A stretch of 7,944 nt of DNA from DATIBL01 sp035457505 (GTDB lineage Bacteria; Patescibacteriota; Minisyncoccia; Phycocordibacterales; UBA6899): NCBI GenBank assembly GCA_035457505.1, contig DATIBL010000037.1:1-7944 (forward strand). Reading direction: 5' to 3'. Both the position numbers and the translations under genes were made by a program. Every line of letters begins with the position of its first letter. Position 1 is the first letter of the stretch. Below, piece after piece: positions 5,501 through 7,944 of this stretch. The notes under the pieces are model-generated. The model did no database searches, had not been told where the DNA came from, and saw only the letters and a program-made list of their open reading frames with translations.

Positions 5501-5821
5501 TCAGGAGAATAGGGAGAGCGAGACCGACATGAGCATCGGAACCAGGAAAAACAACGCATATAAAGCTGCAAGAATGATATTCAGTGCAAGGAAGATGCTC
5601 CGTAAAAGCCCGTTTGGCGTCTTTGCGAGCAAAAAGATGACAATTCCTGTGATCGCTCCAGGGAGAAGGACATTCATCGAGCACATAAGTTCAAGCAGTA
5701 GCATATCGAGCTTGCTCATTGGAAGAGAACCCTGGCACATATTTGCCATCATTAAGTAACTCCAAAGAAATGGACTTCCGATGGTCCCGAGAAAGACGAA
5801 AATGTTTCGAATTGACGACAT
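5501..5821 (-). CDS. small hypothetical membrane protein
   Basis: I do not recognise this 106-residue protein. It has three hydrophobic stretches: about 5-26 (IFVFLGTIGSPFLWSYLMMA), 40-66 (an ELMCSMN segment leading into PGAITGIVIFLLA) and 72-104 (LLRSIFLALNIILAALYALF and on to the end). A short loop with KTPNG lies between the last two. No catalytic or metal motif is visible. The start is uncertain. ATG 5821 starts just ahead of the first hydrophobic stretch, but the nearest Shine-Dalgarno-like GAGGAG is about 17 nt upstream. The frame is open back to a GTG at 5926, which would add 35 polar residues. It converges on nirK and shares its terminator hairpin. It lies in the more AT-rich part of the insert, which hints at a separate origin. 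Confidence 0.6.
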   Translation of the reverse strand: MSSIRNIFVFLGTIGSPFLWSYLMMANMCQGSLPMSKLDMLLLELMCSMNVLLPGAITGIVIFLLAKTPNGLLRSIFLALNIILAALYALFFLVPMLMSVSLSLFS

Positions 5822-5919
5822 ATGAAAGAGATATGTTTCTCCTCTGCCATTGTAGCACCAGTAAGATCGGTTGCGCAGCTCGTTATTGGCGAGAGGCCAA
5901 GTAGGATTCTCACGGCTGC

Positions 5920-5949
5920 TTGACACATTTCACATTTGCATTGCATTAT
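5920..5949 (+). promoter_or_regulatory. promoter with consensus -35 box for the 93-residue gene
   Basis: TTGACA (5920-5925) is a perfect -35 box. CATTAT (5944-5949) lies 18 nt downstream in an ATTATATATAT tract and is the likely -10, which puts the start site near 5956. The other strand reads a perfect TATAAT over 5945-5950, so a divergent promoter for the membrane-protein gene may overlap it. Confidence 0.65.
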
Positions 5950-5972
5950 ATATATGCTGCTCATTCAGCAAG

Positions 5973-5978
5973 AAGGAG
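5973..5978 (+). promoter_or_regulatory. Shine-Dalgarno fixing the start at 5985
   Basis: AAGGAG lies 6 nt before ATG 5985. It shows that the open frame upstream of this ATG is not part of the protein. Confidence 0.8.
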
Positions 5979-5984
5979 AGAATA

Positions 5985-6266
5985 ATGTGCAAGATATACG
6001 TTTGGTGGCTTCGTTTCGGCCGTCTGTTCGTCCCGATGATCCTTCTTCTCTCCGACGAGGACGAAGAAGCGTTTCAGATCGAGTATCTCGAACCCTGGCT
6101 TCGTGCGGAGTGCGCCAAGCGCGATCTTCCGTATCTTGAGCCGATCCTCACTGAGATCGGGGAATACCTTCTCGAAGATGCCCCCGAGGCCTTCTTGAGC
6201 CGTTATTTACGGAATGTTCGCAAAAGCTGGATCTATTCCGAAGGCATGTCGTGTGTTTTGGTCTGA
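5985..6266 (+). CDS. small hypothetical acidic protein
   Basis: I do not recognise this 93-residue protein. It opens with an aromatic, basic and then hydrophobic segment (CKIYVWWLRFGRLFVPMILLL, residues 2-22) that could be a short amphipathic or membrane-associated helix. A strongly acidic turn (SDEDEEAF) and a helical acidic body follow (EYLEPWLRAECAKRDLP, then LEPILTEIGEYLLEDAPEAFL). The end is basic then polar (RYLRNVRKSW...). There are three cysteines (2, 43 and about 90) without a close pair, so no zinc motif. It has its own consensus-like promoter, a well-placed Shine-Dalgarno and a strong terminator 4 nt after TGA, which together make a real, independently expressed gene likely even without recognised homology. 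Confidence 0.78.
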   Translation: MCKIYVWWLRFGRLFVPMILLLSDEDEEAFQIEYLEPWLRAECAKRDLPYLEPILTEIGEYLLEDAPEAFLSRYLRNVRKSWIYSEGMSCVLV

Positions 6267-6270
6267 ACAA

Positions 6271-6299
6271 CGCCCCCTATTCCAGGGGGCGGATTTTTT
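6271..6299 (+). terminator. intrinsic terminator
   Basis: CGCCCCCT (6271-6278) pairs perfectly with AGGGGGCG (6284-6291) around ATTCC, followed by GA and six Ts (6294-6299). It sits directly after the TGA at 6264-6266. Confidence 0.93.
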
Positions 6300-6305
6300 A
6301 TTTCT

Positions 6306-6333
6306 CCATTGAGGGGAAGGGGTTGCTCAATGG
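6306..6333. repeat. 8-bp inverted repeat touching the GNAT gene's stop codon
   Basis: CCATTGAG (6306-6313) pairs with CTCAATGG (6326-6333) around a 12-nt G-rich loop (+ strand). It begins at the base after the stop codon of the - strand gene. No T-run follows on the - strand, so it is not a standard terminator; it may protect the mRNA 3' end. Confidence 0.5.
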
Positions 6334-6807
6334 TTACTGCATGCCTGTAGTTGAAATCATTTTCCCCCAGTAGGATTTTTCCTTCTCGTTCTGCGTCTCT
6401 GTGCGATACTCCTGAAATCCGTGATTTTTCACGAACGCATACATGTTGGGGAAGCGTTCGCGGGAGGTATTGAGGGTGATGCGATCATATCCTGCTCTGC
6501 TGGCAAAATTCTCAATTGCCGCGTACATCGTGCTCCAGACACCCCGTCCGCGATGGGGGTGGTGGACGCCCGCATTCCAGACATGCAGTGTTCGTTCCTC
6601 CCGGTGATCGCAGATCACGAACCCGATCATGGTTCCATTTTTCCACGCAGTAACCAATAGTCCACCGTGGCGCATTTTTTCACGCCAGTGCGCTTCTTGA
6701 TGATATTCAGCGAGTTCCTTTTCGCTCGGTTCGAAGACCTCTTTCGCGAGGATAAGCGCATCAGAAAGATCGCTTTCGATGTTGAGTCTCAGGTCGTAAT
6801 GCTGCAT
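6334..6807 (-). CDS. GNAT-family N-acetyltransferase
   Basis: This 157-residue protein fits the single-domain GNAT fold, which moves an acetyl group from acetyl-CoA to an amine. After an N-terminal helical part (DLSDALILAKEVFEPSEKELAEY) come strands LLVTAWKNGTMIGFVICDH (50-68) and LHVWNAGVHH (74-83). The acetyl-CoA pyrophosphate loop is HRGRGVW (85-91), then a helix STMYAAIENFASRAG. The last Gly of the usual R-x-x-G-x-G/A pattern is Trp91 here. The motif B region is ITLNTSRERFPNMYAFVKNHGFQEYR, with the typical Asn, Ala-Phe and GF landmarks. The substrate cannot be told. There is no Shine-Dalgarno before ATG 6807; TATATA (6820-6825, read on the - strand) lies 12 nt upstream, so the transcript may be nearly leaderless. 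It is flanked on both sides by non-ribosomal orphan genes. Confidence 0.85.
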   Translation of the reverse strand: MQHYDLRLNIESDLSDALILAKEVFEPSEKELAEYHQEAHWREKMRHGGLLVTAWKNGTMIGFVICDHREERTLHVWNAGVHHPHRGRGVWSTMYAAIENFASRAGYDRITLNTSRERFPNMYAFVKNHGFQEYRTETQNEKEKSYWGKMISTTGMQ

Positions 6808-6901
6808 ATGCCTATACGGTATATATCATGATCGAGGAGATGCAAAGAACTCATCCGCAACTACACGCATGACGCTGTAAGGCGATCATGCTGTGTTTAC
6901 G

Positions 6902-6927
6902 AAAAAACAGCCACCTACGTGGCTGTT
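6902..6927 (-). terminator. intrinsic terminator on the - strand
   Basis: AACAGCCAC (6906-6914) pairs perfectly with GTGGCTGTT (6919-6927) around CTAC. On the - strand the hairpin runs into six Ts (the A-run 6902-6907). It begins one base after the TGA of the gene at 6929-7537, which it clearly serves. Confidence 0.92.
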
Positions 6928-6928
6928 G

Positions 6929-7537
6929 TCATTCTGGAAGCGGAAATTTTCCACCAACGCGCTTTGCGATCTCTGATGCGATGGATCTCCAGTGCGCGCG
7001 GATGTCCTCGGGGCGAGAGCGGTGGCGGTTCTGGCCATCGAAAGCGCTCGGGTTCCAATATGCATGAAGCGATTCCCCGGATTCCTCGTAGCGTTCGAGT
7101 AGTCCCTGCTGCTCGAGTGCGTCGCTGAGCTCTCTGCTTACCTGACAAAGTATGTCGAATGCACTATCACCTGCGCTACCGCCGAGGGACATCATGTCAC
7201 CCAAAAACATGCCACTCGCATTATCCATGACCCGGATGCTTTGGCAATGAGGCGTACAAGGTCCGACCTTGTACTGAGGGTCGATATGCGGAAAATGCAC
7301 CATATTTGGCCCTTTTGGACTGATTATATGGCTTAACTTCAACACCAAGGGCGGCCCTCTGTACATAGGGTGACCCCTGGTGGGAGGAAGTTTAATACAG
7401 AGGCTTAGCCTCTGTATTGATGGCCTCGGTATGGATATATAAATGAGGATTTTTCTGCTCCGTTGGTCCGGATTTCGATTTCGCGCCTCGGTTGACTTGT
7501 TTTTCGGGCCCTGGTAGTATCTTTTCATCGTTCTCAT
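6929..7537 (-). CDS. hypothetical protein with unusual N-terminal part
   Basis: I do not recognise this 202-residue protein. The last ~100 residues look like a normal soluble, helical, acidic domain (MDNASGMFLGDMMSLGG, then FDILCQVSRELSDALEQQG, LLERYEESGESLHAYW, and IRAHWRSIASEIAKRVGGK). The first ~78 residues are Arg, Lys, Pro and Ser-rich without clear structure, and their DNA holds strong inverted repeats. ATG 7537 has a good Shine-Dalgarno (AAGGAG, 8 nt away). An alternative ATG at 7303 would give 124 residues; it has an AAAGGG-like site 6 nt upstream and a perfect TATAAT (7323-7328, - strand) ahead of it. The frame stays open throughout, which favours the long form, but the short form remains possible. 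Three or four scattered cysteines do not make a clear metal site. A strong terminator follows the stop. Confidence 0.6.
   Translation of the reverse strand: MRTMKRYYQGPKNKSTEARNRNPDQRSRKILIYISIPRPSIQRLSLCIKLPPTRGHPMYRGPPLVLKLSHIISPKGPNMVHFPHIDPQYKVGPCTPHCQSIRVMDNASGMFLGDMMSLGGSAGDSAFDILCQVSRELSDALEQQGLLERYEESGESLHAYWNPSAFDGQNRHRSRPEDIRAHWRSIASEIAKRVGGKFPLPE
7343..7382. repeat. nested imperfect inverted repeat
   Basis: CACCA-A-GGG (7343-7351) faces CCC-C-TGGTG (7374-7382), with one mismatch. Inside it CCCT (7355-7358) faces AGGG (7367-7370). The result is a possible two-part stem within the 5' half of the 202-residue frame, next to the perfect hairpin at 7394-7418. Confidence 0.55.
7394..7418. 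repeat. perfect 11-bp inverted repeat with 3-nt loop
   Basis: AATACAGAGGC (7394-7404) and GCCTCTGTATT (7408-7418) are exact reverse complements around TTA. No T-run follows on either strand, so it does not look like a normal terminator. The related string CTCTGTA recurs at 7357-7363. Confidence 0.75.
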
Positions 7538-7545
7538 TGATCCGT

Positions 7546-7551
7546 CTCCTT
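7546..7551 (-). promoter_or_regulatory. Shine-Dalgarno supporting the start at 7537
   Basis: Read on the - strand, AAGGAG lies 8 nt before ATG 7537 and is part of a longer purine run (GAAGGAAGGAG). It is the main reason for preferring the long form of this gene. Confidence 0.6.
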
Positions 7552-7620
7552 CCTTCTTTTGCTCGATTTCGGGAAAAAGAAGGATATAGGCGCGATATCT
7601 GGGGGCGAGGCACATTCGCA

Positions 7621-7639
7621 CGCGAACTTCTGGTTCGTG
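7621..7639 (+). promoter_or_regulatory. hairpin in the leader of rpsN
   Basis: CGCGAAC (7621-7627) can pair with GTTCGTG (7633-7639), one G-U pair included, around TTCTG. It ends 30 nt before the rpsN start. A leader structure here could be a control site for the detached rpsN-rpsH block, but whether it is even transcribed depends on where the promoter lies. Confidence 0.3.
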
Positions 7640-7646
7640 GGCGCTG

Positions 7647-7654
7647 TGCATTAT
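7647..7654 (+). promoter_or_regulatory. candidate -10 element for rpsN-rpsH
   Basis: TGCATTAT lies 15 nt before ATG 7670 and repeats exactly the -10 region at 5942-5949. No good -35 is seen at the right distance (TTCTGG at 7628-7633 is weak). A promoter is needed somewhere in 7540-7669, because the genes just upstream are on the other strand and a terminator-like hairpin follows rplE. Confidence 0.35.
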
Positions 7655-7669
7655 CCGTTCGCGTATCCT

Positions 7670-7852
7670 ATGGCTAAAAAGTCCACGTGGGTGCGGCAGC
7701 TCAATCCGAAGTATCCGGTTCGTGCAGTGAACCGCTGCTTCAAATGCGGCCGCAAGCGCGGGTACATGCGGGATTTCGATCTCTGCCGCGTGTGCTTCCG
7801 CGAATTAGCAAACGAGGGGAAGATCCCCGGAATTAAGAAAGCATCATGGTAA
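7670..7852 (+). CDS. rpsN: 30S ribosomal protein uS14, zinc-binding type
   Basis: This 60-residue protein is the short, zinc-binding form of uS14 (type Z), a 30S head protein next to uS3 and uS10. Four cysteines (Cys23 and 26 in CFKCG; Cys39 and 42 in CRVC) bind zinc. The start AKKSTWVRQ and the end CFRELANEGKIPGIKKASW are family hallmarks. ATG 7670 has no Shine-Dalgarno, like the ribosomal cistrons at the start of the window. In the canonical spc operon this gene directly follows rplE; here 5.8 kb of other genes intervene. Its stop overlaps the start of rpsH (ATGGTAA), so the two are translationally coupled. Confidence 0.96.
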   Translation: MAKKSTWVRQLNPKYPVRAVNRCFKCGRKRGYMRDFDLCRVCFRELANEGKIPGIKKASW

Positions 7853-7944
7853 CCGATCCCATCGCAGACATGTTCATGCGCCTGCGCAACGCGGGGGCTG
7901 CGGGAAAGGCCGCGATCACGGTTCCGCACTCCGACATCAAGTTG
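7846..7944 (+). CDS. rpsH: 30S ribosomal protein uS8, N-terminal fragment
   Basis: The 33 codons before the window ends read MVTDPIADMFMRLRNAGAAG, then a basic and hydrophobic strand ending in VPHSDIKL, as in the start of uS8 (family pattern M.DPIADMLTRIRNA..A....V.VP.SK.K). uS8 binds helix 21 of 16S rRNA and, in E. coli, also represses the spc operon by binding the rplE region of the mRNA. The start overlaps the end of rpsN by 7 nt. The gene continues past the window. Confidence 0.95.
   Translation, partial: MVTDPIADMFMRLRNAGAAGKAAITVPHSDIKL

Noticed and set aside
7343..7418. tRNA or CRISPR repeat
   Set aside because: There is no cloverleaf, no CCA end and no regular repeat-spacer pattern; only two neighbouring inverted repeats.
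1862..7669. Insertion sequence or integrative element carrying the cargo
   Set aside because: I saw no transposase, integrase, tRNA target, direct repeat or matching terminal inverted repeats at the two edges.
7492..7677. Small + strand open frame upstream of rpsN
   Set aside because: It has no Shine-Dalgarno and overlaps the start of the - strand gene and of rpsN in the wrong frame; composition looks non-coding.

Overview
The window shows the middle of a bacterial S10/spc ribosomal-protein gene cluster that has been split by unrelated genes. The 3' end of rplP, then rpmC, rpsQ, rplN, rplX and rplE run without a break on the + strand (1-1861). The next genes of the canonical order, rpsN and rpsH, appear only at 7670-7944. 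The roughly 5.8 kb between rplE and rpsN holds eight other genes on both strands and at least six terminator-like hairpins, so the two halves of the operon cannot be one simple transcript.

The organism is most likely a bacterium of the Candidate Phyla Radiation (Patescibacteria, Parcubacteria-like). This is an inference. It rests on the style of uL14 and uL24 (uL24 is short, with a KKKHQ loop and a Lys-rich end), very tight ribosomal cistrons with no Shine-Dalgarno, a high density of small orphan genes, and an AniA-type NirK, which has been reported in some members of that group. TGA is used as a real stop just ahead of hairpins (2371, 4070, 6266), so the code looks like the standard bacterial one rather than the UGA=Gly code of Gracilibacteria and Absconditabacteria.

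Layout of the inserted part. 1862-4203: a small two-CxxC/CxC protein, an M50-type membrane metalloprotease and a Com-like zinc ribbon, all + strand and each followed by its own terminator. 4204-5412: a membrane-anchored copper nitrite reductase (NirK, AniA class) with all type 1 and type 2 copper ligands and an unusual His/Asp-rich insertion in the first cupredoxin domain. 5470-7540: a visibly more AT-rich stretch with a small membrane protein (-), a 93-residue orphan (+) with a consensus -35 box, a GNAT acetyltransferase (-) and an orphan (-) whose 5' part carries strong inverted repeats.

Functionally, the ribosomal genes encode 30S and 50S subunit proteins. NirK would reduce nitrite to nitric oxide outside the cytoplasmic membrane. 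No partner cytochrome or cupredoxin, nitrate reductase or NO reductase is visible, so it looks like a stand-alone step. The cargo is rich in metal-binding proteins, but nothing here proves that they work together. No tRNA, rRNA, CRISPR array, transposase or integrase was recognised.
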